From Clostridiales bacterium (GTDB lineage Bacteria; Bacillota; Clostridia; Peptostreptococcales; Anaerovoracaceae), in contig SVCQ01000006.1 in assembly GCA_015058275.1 (NCBI GenBank), positions 23,233-87,232 on the forward strand: a DNA stretch of 64,000 nucleotides. Reading direction: 5' to 3'. The translations under genes and the position numbers were made by a program. The notes below the pieces were generated by a model. The model did no database searches and had not been told where the DNA came from. It saw only the letters and a program-made list of their open reading frames with translations. Below, piece by piece: positions 8,223 to 16,882 of this stretch; the stretch's first letter is position 1, and each line of letters begins with the position of its first letter.

Positions 8223-9530
8223 TTACCTGCCCTCCTTGTCAAATACCATCACTGTATCGGATACAGGAAGAGGAGTGAAGAGCGCCTCTCCCGAAGCCTT
8301 GCGTGCTTCATTGGATGCCTTGGCCTCTCTGGCCTTGGCTTTTGCGGCAGCCTTGACAGCTCTTGCCTCGCGCTTTGCGGCGGCCTTTGCCTTATGTCTT
8401 GACGGCCATGCCTTGAGATTGGCAGGGAGGTTCTTCCACCAGCTGAAGAAGCCGTCCCAGCTGAACTCGCGGGTGCCCATGATGCCCTGCGAGTAGAAGA
8501 GCACGATGAGCATGATGAGTATCGCGAAGACTACCTTGCGGAAGCCCGGTCTCATGAAGTCAGCCTGGATGCCGAGCCATCTGCCGGCGTCGAGTCCTCT
8601 GAGCCACCACTCTGACGCAGCCGTAAAGAGGAATGCGCCGATGATGGATCCTGTGATGGAGCCGATGCCGCCGATGACGACTATGAGAAGTATCTCGTAA
8701 GTCATTACCGTATTGAACGGTGTGGCGTTGATAGTCGTCTGGAACATTGCGAGCAGCGCTCCGCTTATGCCCGCAAAGAACGAGCTGATGATGAAAGACA
8801 TCTGTTTGTGCTTGAACAGGTTGATGCCCATCGCCTCTGCGGCGATCTCGTCATCTCTTATCGCCCTGAAGGCCCGCCCGTAGGTCGAGTTGATCAGGAG
8901 CAGTATGATCGCTATGCATATGCCGCCTATAATCACGGGGAACACGGCGTTGTCGTAGGTCGTGTACTTACGAAGCACGTTCGAGCCGTTGGTGACAGGT
9001 CCGAGTGTGTTCCACTGGAAGAAGGCTCTTAATATCTCTGCGAAGCCGAGGGTCGCTATTGCGAGGTAGTCGGACTTGAGCCTCAGCACAGGGATGCCGA
9101 TGAGGAATGCGATGACCGCCACTATGAGGCCTGCTCCCAGCATAGGTATGAACATGCCGAGGTAGTGGCCGAAGATCCCCATCTTTGCCTCGAGTATCTC
9201 GACTATGGACCACTTGATGACGCCGCCGTCAAAGTACTGATAGACCTTGTCGTGCGACTCCGCCGGTATGGTGAATATGGCGTAGGTATAGGCTCCGATG
9301 AGCATGAATCCCGCCTGACCGAGGGAGAAGAGTCCCGTGAAGCCGTTGAGGAGGTTCATCGAGGCTGCTACGAGCGCGTAGATCGAGCCCTTTTCGATAA
9401 CGGTGATCAGCATCTTCCAGCTCGATCCTGCAGGGATGTTCATGTCCCCGATGTATACCAGAATGAGGAAGAGGGCGATCGCGGCTACTGAGAGCGCGGA
9501 TTTTGTCTTTTTGTTTAGTCTTATATCCAT
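8223..9530 (-). CDS. livM: branched-chain amino acid ABC transporter permease LivM
   Basis: Integral membrane permease of the Liv importer. It has about 10 hydrophobic segments, the LivM motifs GFTGLFSLGQAGFMLIGAY and YLAIATLGFAEILR, and the EAA-type loop GRAFRAIRDDEIAAEAMGI. The family core ends near residue 365. After it comes an unusual tail of about 65 residues rich in Ala, Lys and Arg (repeating AKAAAKREAR-like units), ending FDKEGR, predicted to be cytoplasmic. Confidence 0.93.
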   Translation of the reverse strand: MDIRLNKKTKSALSVAAIALFLILVYIGDMNIPAGSSWKMLITVIEKGSIYALVAASMNLLNGFTGLFSLGQAGFMLIGAYTYAIFTIPAESHDKVYQYFDGGVIKWSIVEILEAKMGIFGHYLGMFIPMLGAGLIVAVIAFLIGIPVLRLKSDYLAIATLGFAEILRAFFQWNTLGPVTNGSNVLRKYTTYDNAVFPVIIGGICIAIILLLINSTYGRAFRAIRDDEIAAEAMGINLFKHKQMSFIISSFFAGISGALLAMFQTTINATPFNTVMTYEILLIVVIGGIGSITGSIIGAFLFTAASEWWLRGLDAGRWLGIQADFMRPGFRKVVFAILIMLIVLFYSQGIMGTREFSWDGFFSWWKNLPANLKAWPSRHKAKAAAKREARAVKAAAKAKAREAKASNEARKASGEALFTPLPVSDTVMVFDKEGR

Positions 9531-9539
9531 GGCGCCCTC

Positions 9540-10418
9540 CTATACCTTGTCGATGTTCTTCTCGCCGAAGAGTCCTGTAGGCTTGACCATCAGAATGACG
9601 ATGAGAAGCACAAAAGTGAAAGCGTCAGAGAATGTAGTCCAGCCGGCACCCTTGATGAGGTTCTCGCAGACTCCTATTACAAAGGCTCCCACGACTGCGC
9701 CGGGTACCGATCCGATGCCTCCGAATACAGCGGCGACGAATGCCTTGAGTCCCGGCATCGCGCCGGACATCGGGTTGATGCCGGTGTAGTTGGAGAAGTA
9801 GAGGACGGAGCCGATGGCGGCAAGTCCGCAGCCTATTACAAACGTGACTGTGATTACCCTGTTGATGTCGATGCCCATGAGAGAGCTTGTCTCGAAGTCA
9901 CGGGAAACGGCTCTCATCGCCATGCCGATCTTGGTGTGCTTGATGAGCATGACGAGCAGGAACACGAGCACTATGGTGAGTACAGGTGTGATGAGCGTTA
10001 CCATCTTGGTCGTGGCAGATCCGATTGTCACGGTCTTTTGAAGCCAGCCGATGGCAGGGTAAGTCTTGGTAAGTCCTCCTGTTATGTACAGAGCGAAGTT
10101 CTGCAGGAGGTAGGATACTCCGATGGCGGAGATCATGATGGACATGCGCGGCGCGCTGCGAAGCGGCCTGTAGGCGACCTTCTCGATGGTGGTACCGAGG
10201 ACTATCGCAAATAGGATGACCAGTATCACGGAGACCCAGAGAGGGAGCACTGTGATGAGGTATACCATGATGAGTCCCGACCACATGAATACGTCGCCGT
10301 GCGCGAAGTTGATGAGCCTCAGGATACCGTATACCATCGTGTATCCTATGGCTATCAGGGCGTACTGGCCGCCGACTGCGATGCCGGCAAGTATGTATGG
10401 TAACCAGGTGTGTAACAT
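9540..10418 (-). CDS. livH: branched-chain amino acid ABC transporter permease LivH
   Basis: Second permease of the Liv importer, 292 residues, about eight membrane helices. Typical LivH blocks are GGQYALIAIGYTMVYGILRLINFAHGD near the N terminus and AFVAAVFGGIGSVPGAVVGAFVIG. It starts 85 bases downstream of the binding-protein stop, and a terminator hairpin lies in that gap. It ends 9 bases before livM. Confidence 0.95.
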   Translation of the reverse strand: MLHTWLPYILAGIAVGGQYALIAIGYTMVYGILRLINFAHGDVFMWSGLIMVYLITVLPLWVSVILVILFAIVLGTTIEKVAYRPLRSAPRMSIMISAIGVSYLLQNFALYITGGLTKTYPAIGWLQKTVTIGSATTKMVTLITPVLTIVLVFLLVMLIKHTKIGMAMRAVSRDFETSSLMGIDINRVITVTFVIGCGLAAIGSVLYFSNYTGINPMSGAMPGLKAFVAAVFGGIGSVPGAVVGAFVIGVCENLIKGAGWTTFSDAFTFVLLIVILMVKPTGLFGEKNIDKV

Positions 10419-10441
10419 TGTCTTGATCCTATCTTTGTTTC

Positions 10442-10471
10442 AAAAAGGCGGGAAGCCTCGCGGCTTCCCGC
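10442..10471 (-). terminator. terminator/attenuator between livJ and livH
   Basis: On the minus strand, the stem GCGGGAAGCC / GGCTTCCCGC with a short loop is followed by CTTTTTG. It sits inside the operon, so it probably gives partial read-through, keeping the binding protein in excess over membrane components. Confidence 0.85.
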
Positions 10472-10503
10472 TGATCGTTTGAATGTCGCGGTGCGAAGTT
10501 CGA

Positions 10504-11676
10504 TTACTCTGCGGACTGCTTCTTAACAAACTCCCATGCACCGGTCTCGGTGTTGCACTTCTTGACGAAGGCCTCTGTCTTGTTGGCGTCGCCTGTCTCG
10601 TTGAAGGAAACGTCTCCGCAGACAAGACCGCTTACCGAGAGGTCAGGCAGTGCAGCGAGGATGTCGGCAGGCTCCGTCGAGCCGGCAGCCTTAATGGCCT
10701 CAAGAGCTACATAGTATGCGTCATAACCCATTGCCGTTACAGCAGCGAGGTCTGTATTGCCTCCGTTGTTGGTCTTGGCGTCTGAGTTCTCATCCATCCA
10801 TGCTTTGATGCCTTCGTCGAACTCAGGGTTACCGCCCTCCTGGTAGAAGGTAGTGACTGTGATGTCGACGTTCTTGCCCTTGGCAGCCTCAGTGATTACG
10901 TTGGAATCCCATGTGTCGCCTGCGAGGATAGGCATTCCGAGTGCCTGAGCCTCAGCCTGGTCGATGATGAGTGCAGCAGCCTCAGTGGATACAGGGCTGA
11001 AGAATACATCGCAGCCGGCCTTCTTGGCATTGGCTACATAGGATGTGAAGTCTGAGTTCTTGTCCGGGAACTGCTCCTCTACGACCTCGCCGCCGAGCTT
11101 TTTGAAGGCCTCAACGAAGTAGTTGACGAGACCTACGGAGTAGTCGTCACCGAGCTTGGAGAGGCAGTAAGCCTTTTTGCATCCGCTCTCCCATGCGTAG
11201 TTGGCGAGTACTGTGCCCTGGAACGGGTCAAGGAAGCAGATCCTGAAGTACTGCTCGCAGTCAGCTGTGACCTGAGGGTTTGTGCAGGTAACGCCGATTG
11301 CAGGCATGCCTGCATCTGCGAATACATCGGCAGCAGCGATCGATACGCCCGAGCCGTATGATCCGAGTACGATGCTTACGTTCTGGGATACGAGGTTCTG
11401 AGCAGCGGTCACGGCCTTGGAGTTGTCGGACTCGTTATCTACGATAGCGAGCTCTACCTTATACTCTTTGTCGCCGATAGTTACGGTAGGAGTCTGCTGG
11501 TTGGCATACTGTATGCCGAGAGTCTCCTGCTTGCCGCCTGCGCCGTTGTCGCCGGAGGCCGGCTCGAAGACGCCAATCCTGATGGTGTCGCCGTCAGAGC
11601 TGCCGCCACCGCCGCAGCCTGCGAGCATGGTCATCGAGAGCAGGAGTGTAAGAGCGATTACTAGAAACTTCTTCAT
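10504..11676 (-). CDS. livJ: branched-chain amino acid ABC transporter substrate-binding lipoprotein
   Basis: Surface lipoprotein that captures branched-chain amino acids and delivers them to LivHM. The start at 11676 gives MKKFLVIALTLLLSMTMLAGC, a lipoprotein signal with the lipidated Cys at residue 21 followed by a Gly/Ser linker. The periplasmic-binding type I fold (ANLVSQNVSIVLGSYGSG and later blocks) follows. The open frame reaches 11814, but the longer form has no ribosome site, whereas GGAGG precedes 11676. Ligand specificity is inferred from the adjacent transporter. Confidence 0.93.
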   Translation of the reverse strand: MKKFLVIALTLLLSMTMLAGCGGGGSSDGDTIRIGVFEPASGDNGAGGKQETLGIQYANQQTPTVTIGDKEYKVELAIVDNESDNSKAVTAAQNLVSQNVSIVLGSYGSGVSIAAADVFADAGMPAIGVTCTNPQVTADCEQYFRICFLDPFQGTVLANYAWESGCKKAYCLSKLGDDYSVGLVNYFVEAFKKLGGEVVEEQFPDKNSDFTSYVANAKKAGCDVFFSPVSTEAAALIIDQAEAQALGMPILAGDTWDSNVITEAAKGKNVDITVTTFYQEGGNPEFDEGIKAWMDENSDAKTNNGGNTDLAAVTAMGYDAYYVALEAIKAAGSTEPADILAALPDLSVSGLVCGDVSFNETGDANKTEAFVKKCNTETGAWEFVKKQSAE

Positions 11677-11723
11677 CTTTGATCCTCCATATAACCTTAA
11701 ATAACAACACCTTCTGTTACTGA

Positions 11724-11750
11724 ATCCCCTCTGTAAAATGCAGAGGGGAT
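11724..11750 (-). promoter_or_regulatory. hairpin in the livJ leader
   Basis: Perfect 10-base stem ATCCCCTCTG / CAGAGGGGAT with a 7-base loop, with no T run on the minus strand. It lies about 50 bases before the livJ ATG and could stabilise the mRNA or act as a protein target. It is not a terminator by itself. Confidence 0.5.
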
Positions 11751-11781
11751 TAATATAGTAAAATTTTAGAAAAAGGGTAAC

Positions 11782-11853
11782 AAAAAAACAAGGCTTAGCA
11801 GGCCTTGTGTCCAAAAAAAGAGGGCGGAAGTCCGCGGTACGCGGACAGCCGCC
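11782..11853 (-). terminator. tandem terminators downstream of the cytidylate-kinase-like gene
   Basis: There are two hairpins on the minus strand. At 11811-11853, GGCGG/CCGCC nests GTCCGC/GCGGAC and is followed by CTCTTTTTTT. At 11782-11808, ACAAGGC/GCCTTGT is followed by TTTTTTT. Together they isolate the liv operon from the upstream gene. Confidence 0.8.
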
Positions 11854-11864
11854 TTTTGTTGTCT

Positions 11865-12500
11865 CTACATGTCGGACAGGAGATCCTTGCCCTTGGCTGT
11901 ATTGATGTAAGCCTCGATCATGGCCACAGCTCCGTTGATACCCGAACGGCTGGTATTGATCAGGACATCATAGGTCTCGCGGCCGCCCCACTTGTTGTCA
12001 GTGTAGAACTCGTAGTACTTGCGGCGCTGCTTGTCTCTCTGTTTGACTTTCTTTTCCATCTCGGCCTCGGTCATAGGCTCGGTGCCGTTGATATCTATAA
12101 GTGCGAGCTTCCTCTTGATCCTGTCCTCGACAGGGGCGAAGATGAAGATGCTGATGTGAGGCTCGTCGCTGAGGATGTAGTCCGCGGCGCGTCCGACTAT
12201 GACGCAGCTTTCCTTTGCCGAGATCTCGCGGATGATCCTGAACTCCTCGTCCTGAATCTTTGAGAACGGCGATGACTGGAAGACATCGATGCCGCTGAAC
12301 ATAGGCGAGATATTGATCTCAGGAGCCTTCTCGTCATTTGACTTGACGTACTCCTCGCGGTAGCCGATGTTGAATGCAGCCTGGGAGATGAGCTCCTCAT
12401 CGTACATCTTGATGCCGAGCTTCTCCGCAAGTCTCCTGGCCACTTCGTGACCGCCGCTGCCGTACTCTCTGTCTATTGTAATAATAAGTTTGTCACTCAT
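11865..12500 (-). CDS. cytidylate kinase-like family protein
   Basis: P-loop nucleotide kinase-like protein of the cytidylate-kinase-2 family, 211 residues. The N terminus ITIDREYGSGGHEVARRLAEKLG is the modified P-loop characteristic of this family, in which GSGG replaces GxxGxGKS. The SCVIVGRAADYIL and ERIKRKLALIDINGT-like blocks are also family-typical. Start 12500 is chosen for the AGGAGG just upstream; the open frame extends nine codons further. The biochemical substrate of this family is not established, so CMP kinase activity is only a suggestion. Confidence 0.85.
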   Translation of the reverse strand: MSDKLIITIDREYGSGGHEVARRLAEKLGIKMYDEELISQAAFNIGYREEYVKSNDEKAPEINISPMFSGIDVFQSSPFSKIQDEEFRIIREISAKESCVIVGRAADYILSDEPHISIFIFAPVEDRIKRKLALIDINGTEPMTEAEMEKKVKQRDKQRRKYYEFYTDNKWGGRETYDVLINTSRSGINGAVAMIEAYINTAKGKDLLSDM

Positions 12501-12536
12501 TGCTGACCTCCTGTAGTCGTTTTGCACTCGTATATT

Positions 12537-13766
12537 TTAGCACTCCGTGAGCTTTGCCGCAAAGGCTTTCATTTTTTTGAGATCGCCGAATACCGCACGG
12601 GCGTTGTCAGGCCTGCCGCCGCCCTTGCCGCCGAAAGCCGGGGCGTGCTCCTTGACAAGGTCTCCGCACTTCGCATCGCCTGATGAGAAGAGCAGGCAGG
12701 TGAGACTCTCCGGATGGAGCATCAAAAGGAGCATATCGCTCGTCTCGCTTATGACCGAAAAGCCCAGCTTCAACAGCTCATCCACGGACAGAAGCTCCGT
12801 GGTGTAGCAGGCTGACTTTGCCGTCCTGCCCGGCTCATTAAGCCCGGCGAGGATGCGTTCTCTCTCGGCTTCCTTGACATATGATGAAAGAGCTGCGATG
12901 CGTCCCTTGAGGGAGGAGAGTGTCTCCGTCTCTATATCCAGCCTTGATCCAAGATCGGCAGGGGAGCACGAATATCTCTTTGAGATATCATAGAGCATGT
13001 GCGAATCCGCCGTGAGCTTCTGCCAGGCTTTGATGCCGCAGTCAAAAAAGATGCGGTTCATGCCTTTGTTGGGATCGCACTTGTATATGGCGAGCAGTCC
13101 TGTCTCGGATGAGCGGGCGGGGTGAGTGCCGCAGCATGCGATGCAGTCGTAAGGATCGTCCGGGTCTCCTACGGTCACGACGGACACCCTGCCGTCGTGA
13201 GGGACCTGCTTCCTTACGGGAAGGACCAGCGAGGACTCGTAGTCATCAAACCAGCTGACGGTCACGGGCAGGTCGGCCCAGATTGCTTCGTTGACCGTGC
13301 GCTCTGCAAGGTCGAGCTCCTCGTCCGTCAGCATGCGCCCGTCCAGATCTATGTCTATGGTAATGTAGTCCTCTCCCATGTGGAAGCCTCTGTTGACTCC
13401 GCCGAAGAGGGAATCGAAGGTGCCTGAGAGCATGTGCTCTCCGAGGTGGCGCTGCATATTGCAGAAGCGGCTGTCCCAGTCGATGGTCAGTACGACTTCG
13501 TCTCCGGCTTCGAATGTGCCGGCAGGAGCATCGGTCACATGCCAGACGTCGCTCTCGAGATCCTCGTCGTAAGCATGGGTTATATCAAAGACTCCCTTAG
13601 CAGATGAGACGGTGCCCGTATCTGACGGCTGGCCGCCTCCCTCAGGGAAGAAAACAGACTCCCTGCAGGCTATGACATCGACGCCGTCCTTTTGTATCAC
13701 GGCAGTCACAAGGCTTTGATTTACGGTCTCGTATTGGTCCTTCTGATAGATCCTGACTGTAGACAT
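12537..13766 (-). CDS. AlaX-type alanyl-tRNA editing hydrolase with DHHA1 domain
   Basis: Free-standing editing protein that hydrolyses mischarged Ser/Gly-tRNA(Ala). The N-terminal alanyl-tRNA-synthetase second-additional domain has the zinc motif HLGEHMLSG (HxxxH, around residue 110) paired with CCGTHPARSSE (CxxxH). The C-terminal DHHA1 domain ends in FGGKGGGRPDNARAVFGD. The length of 409 residues matches AlaX-L. The promoter must lie in the AT-rich 13770-14070 gap, which also carries DnaA-box-like sites. The start ATG at 13766 has an AAAGGGAT ribosome site. Confidence 0.92.
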   Translation of the reverse strand: MSTVRIYQKDQYETVNQSLVTAVIQKDGVDVIACRESVFFPEGGGQPSDTGTVSSAKGVFDITHAYDEDLESDVWHVTDAPAGTFEAGDEVVLTIDWDSRFCNMQRHLGEHMLSGTFDSLFGGVNRGFHMGEDYITIDIDLDGRMLTDEELDLAERTVNEAIWADLPVTVSWFDDYESSLVLPVRKQVPHDGRVSVVTVGDPDDPYDCIACCGTHPARSSETGLLAIYKCDPNKGMNRIFFDCGIKAWQKLTADSHMLYDISKRYSCSPADLGSRLDIETETLSSLKGRIAALSSYVKEAERERILAGLNEPGRTAKSACYTTELLSVDELLKLGFSVISETSDMLLLMLHPESLTCLLFSSGDAKCGDLVKEHAPAFGGKGGGRPDNARAVFGDLKKMKAFAAKLTEC

Positions 13767-14074
13767 ATTATCCCTTTCTATGTTTCACAGCGTTTCACAA
13801 AATCGAACAAAACCGGTCCTGTTTTTAATTTCAAAAACTGTGGATAAATCTTGTTGACAGAGAATTTGAATCGTTACAAGCGTTGAAATATCAACGAAAC
13901 AGGCCTTTGAGTTTTCCACATGGATAAGTGGAAAAGATTGTATACAATTTCAAAAATCTACGTGGAAAAGTCGCAGACCATTCATTTTTCGGCGCTTCCG
14001 GGATGTTCAAAAAAATGCGGATAAAAATCGAACAGATTTGTCCGGATTGTTTTTAATAATGTTTTTTTGACATC
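13767..14074. promoter_or_regulatory. AT-rich intergenic region with DnaA-box-like sites
   Basis: No gene is visible in this 308-base gap. It contains two full matches to TTWTNCACA (13839-13847 reverse, TTATCCACA; 13912-13920 forward, TTTTCCACA). One-mismatch versions lie at 13927-13935, 13961-13969 and 14016-14024. TTTTCCAC and GTGGAAAA form an inverted pair across 13912-13935. It also has to include the alaX promoter. Confidence 0.55.
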
Positions 14075-15367
14075 CTAGTCCTCGCCCGGTTCGACGAGGT
14101 CGCCGAAGAGGACTCCCTGGGTCTGGCAGATTGTCTGGAAGACCGAAGAGTCGAGCCTGAACCTGCCCTTCGTGCTGATGAACGGAGCATATAAAGAGAA
14201 TATGGTCGAGTCATCGAGCATGGAGATATTCCTCAGGTCGTGGCTCATGAGTATGAGCTCGCCCGGTATGGACAGGAGGGCATATCCGTACACGTCGTCA
14301 TTGAGCATGTAGTGCGGAGTGTCGACGTGTGAATTGTCCTGCTTGTATGCGGTATAGAGCCAGCCGTTAGGCACCATGGTCGGACGCGCGTGAGAGAGCG
14401 GACCGATATACTTCGGATCGAAGCCTTCGAGCATGCTGTCCTGGCAGCCGAATACGGTGAGGTACTCGGTGCGGTTGACCTGGAGGGATGCCTCGTAGTC
14501 GGACATGCGTATGACCGAGCCCGTCCTGATCTCCGTCACCAGAGGATTGGAGGAGCGCTTGCTCCCCGAAAGCCATATGATGAAGGTCATGTGGTAATAG
14601 GCGTCCCTGGCGAGCGTGGTCACGCGGCAGCGGAAGGGGTGGGATATCCCGTCGACGGCCCTGTCCCTGCGCTTGTCGCCTGCAGTTATATCGCATTTGA
14701 CGAGGGTCTGTATGCCGGGTTTTGTGATCTCAACATCCGGCAGCCTGTCCCTGTCAATGTCTGTCAGTGTGGCTGCGGCATCGAAATCCTGATCTATCAT
14801 GCGCATGATGAAGTAATTGATGGTCTCGTATGCGCTCAGTCTCAGAGGCGACAGCGTCTCGATCATGTCGCGGAGGCTGCAGTCGGCCGAAGTGATGCCC
14901 TGATCCGACAGGGCGTCGATCATGTAGCCGAGCCTCATCCTCGCGTAGGCTCTGAATCTGCGGTTCTCGTCATCGTCATACTCACGGTCGAGATCCTCTG
15001 ACGCAAGCGGCAGGGCAGACTCGATCGCGCGCAGCATAGTCGGGGCGTCGATGGTGATTATCTCGCCTCCCATAACGGAGGTGAAGTAGTCCCACAGCCC
15101 GTTCATTTCGTCCTTGCTGGATGCATAGTCTTCGCTGCCCGGCATGCACTCGAACTCCTGGTAGTCGTCGACTCCGTACTCGGAGTAGTCGAGGTGCATT
15201 ATCTGGTAGAAGGCTGCACGGCGCTCGTTTATCCCGCGCCATGACACCTTGAGCGCGACAACGCCCATGAGGCGGGTCGCTACGGCCCGGCATGAGACGA
15301 ATTCGTACTCCTTGAAATGGTCGTATTTATCCGATTGTCTGCCATGTATCAGTTTTAATTCTGCCAT
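14075..15367 (-). CDS. hypothetical protein, 430 residues
   Basis: I do not recognise this family. The reading frame is long and codon use matches its neighbours, so it is surely coding. The product is soluble and acidic, with no signal peptide or membrane helix. It is rich in aromatic and charged residues (for example SEYGVDDYQEFECMPGSEDY near residue 75) and ends LVEPGED. A central part (about 230-330) alternates short hydrophobic stretches suggestive of beta structure. It stands alone on its strand between the DnaA-box region and the divergent SAM riboswitch, so context gives no functional hint. Confidence 0.75.
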   Translation of the reverse strand: MAELKLIHGRQSDKYDHFKEYEFVSCRAVATRLMGVVALKVSWRGINERRAAFYQIMHLDYSEYGVDDYQEFECMPGSEDYASSKDEMNGLWDYFTSVMGGEIITIDAPTMLRAIESALPLASEDLDREYDDDENRRFRAYARMRLGYMIDALSDQGITSADCSLRDMIETLSPLRLSAYETINYFIMRMIDQDFDAAATLTDIDRDRLPDVEITKPGIQTLVKCDITAGDKRRDRAVDGISHPFRCRVTTLARDAYYHMTFIIWLSGSKRSSNPLVTEIRTGSVIRMSDYEASLQVNRTEYLTVFGCQDSMLEGFDPKYIGPLSHARPTMVPNGWLYTAYKQDNSHVDTPHYMLNDDVYGYALLSIPGELILMSHDLRNISMLDDSTIFSLYAPFISTKGRFRLDSSVFQTICQTQGVLFGDLVEPGED

Positions 15368-15433
15368 AAGCCGATTCTACCATATATGGGGGCCGGGATG
15401 CTTGACTTTATCAAATATGGGACTATAATGAGA

Positions 15434-15548
15434 GCATCCTTATTAAGAGCGGAGGAGGGAATGGGCCCTTTGATCCCGCGGCAACCTCACAGACAGTGAA
15501 GGTGCCAAGTCCCACGGAGCCTCGCCGGGCTCCGGCAGATGAGGATCC
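15434..15548 (+). ncRNA. SAM-I (S-box) riboswitch
   Basis: It shows the conserved S-box order: TTATTAAGAGCGGAGGAGGGA, then GGGCCCTTTGATCCCGCGGCAACC, then AAGGTGCCAAGTCCC, and a closing GATGAGGAT that pairs with ATCCTTAT at the 5' end. It is followed immediately by an intrinsic terminator (15554-15583) and by metK. This is the standard arrangement in which S-adenosylmethionine binding promotes termination. Confidence 0.95.
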
Positions 15549-15553
15549 ATGGT

Positions 15554-15583
15554 TCTCTCTGCGTGCGGCAGAGAGTTTTTTTT
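15554..15583 (+). terminator. riboswitch expression-platform terminator
   Basis: Stem TCTCTCTG / CAGAGAG with a 7-base loop and eight T residues, directly after the S-box aptamer. Confidence 0.92.
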
Positions 15584-15606
15584 ACGCCTCGAGAAAAGCG
15601 ACTCAA

Positions 15607-15646
15607 GGGACAGGTCCCTGAGCCAAATGGCACAGGGACCTGTCCC
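15607..15646 (+). repeat. GGGACAGGTCCCTG palindromic repeat before metK
   Basis: Perfect 14-base stem GGGACAGGTCCCTG / CAGGGACCTGTCCC with a 12-base loop. Each arm is itself palindromic (GGGACAGGTCCC-like). A longer relative lies at 25656-25723 before pyc. It lies in the metK leader, past the terminator. Confidence 0.85.
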
Positions 15647-15685
15647 CAGAGCCAAATGCATATACATGTAGAAGGAGAAAAGGTA

Positions 15686-16879
15686 ATGAAAAGACTATTT
15701 ACATCTGAGTCAGTCACGGAAGGACACCCGGACAAGATCTGCGATCAGATCTCGGACGCTGTGCTCGACGCCATACTCGCACAGGACCCGAATGCGCATG
15801 TCGCATGTGAGTGCGCGGCCAAGACGGGCACTCTCTGGATCTTCGGAGAGGCATCGGGCAATTTCGACGTCGACTACGAGGCGATCGCGAGAGAGGTCAT
15901 CTGCGACATCGGATATGACAGGGACGAGGTCTGCTTCAACGGCAATACCTGCGATGTCGTCGTCCACATGGAGGAGCAGTCCGCGGATATCGCCATGGGC
16001 GTCAACGAGTCCTACGAGACCAAGAGCGGCACCGAAGCTGACCCGGATGCTCTCATCGGAGCGGGTGACCAGGGCATGATGTTCGGCTATGCCTGCATGG
16101 AGACGGGTGAGCTGATGCCTATGTCGGTCAAGCTTGCTCACGTCACGGCCAAGAGGCTGGCCGAGGTCCGAAAGAGCGGACTTTTGCCGTATCTCGGACC
16201 TGACGGCAAGACCCAGGTGACGGTAGAGTACGAGGATGACAGGATCAGAAGGATAGATACCGTGGTGGTATCCACACAACACAGCGAGTATGTCTCCCTT
16301 GAGCAGGTAAGAGCCGACATGATCGAGCACGTGATCAGGCCTGTCGTGCCGTCGGAGTACATAGACGATAACACGAAGTTCTTCGTGAACCCTACCGGCA
16401 GGTTCGTCATCGGAGGCCCTATGGGAGACTCCGGGCTTACGGGACGTAAGATAATAGTAGACACATACGGCGGACATGCGGCGCACGGCGGCGGAGCCTT
16501 CTCCGGCAAGGACCCTACAAAGGTCGACCGCTCCGGAGCCTACATGGCCAGATACATCGCCAAGAACATAGTAGCTGCCGGCATTGCAAGCGAGTGCGAA
16601 GTCCAGCTTGCGTATGCCATCGGCGTGGCCGAGCCTGTATCCGTAGCCGTCAATACATTCGGCACGGGCAAGCTCAACAGCGAGGAGATAGCTGATCTCA
16701 TCAAGGCCAACTTCGACATGAGACCGGCCGCGATCATCAGACAGCTCGACCTCGCCAGGCCTCAGTACAGACAGCTCGCTGCTTACGGACACATGGGCAG
16801 GACGAGTCTGGGAGTCAGGTGGGAAGACACCGACAAGGCTGAGGCTCTCGCCATCGCAGCAGGACTGGCTGAGAGGTAG
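15686..16879 (+). CDS. metK: S-adenosylmethionine synthetase
   Basis: Makes S-adenosylmethionine from methionine and ATP. Signature blocks are [20 protein letters not shown] at the N terminus, [12 protein letters not shown], and [20 protein letters not shown]. The length of 397 residues is normal. The ATG at 15686 has GAAGGAGAAAAGG upstream. An open frame extends back to 15539 but would run through the riboswitch terminator and is not translated. Regulation by the upstream SAM-I riboswitch is feedback by its own product. dut follows after 3 bases. Confidence 0.97.
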   Translation: MKRLFTSESVTEGHPDKICDQISDAVLDAILAQDPNAHVACECAAKTGTLWIFGEASGNFDVDYEAIAREVICDIGYDRDEVCFNGNTCDVVVHMEEQSADIAMGVNESYETKSGTEADPDALIGAGDQGMMFGYACMETGELMPMSVKLAHVTAKRLAEVRKSGLLPYLGPDGKTQVTVEYEDDRIRRIDTVVVSTQHSEYVSLEQVRADMIEHVIRPVVPSEYIDDNTKFFVNPTGRFVIGGPMGDSGLTGRKIIVDTYGGHAAHGGGAFSGKDPTKVDRSGAYMARYIAKNIVAAGIASECEVQLAYAIGVAEPVSVAVNTFGTGKLNSEEIADLIKANFDMRPAAIIRQLDLARPQYRQLAAYGHMGRTSLGVRWEDTDKAEALAIAAGLAER

Positions 16880-16882
16880 GAG

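Noticed and set aside
13767..14074. Chromosomal origin oriC
   Set aside because: No dnaA, dnaN, rpmH or parAB nearby and no clear strand-bias switch; only recorded as a DnaA-box cluster.
15539..15685. N-terminal extension of metK
   Set aside because: It would translate the riboswitch terminator and the GGGACAGGTCCC palindrome; the family N terminus and a strong ribosome site fit ATG 15686.
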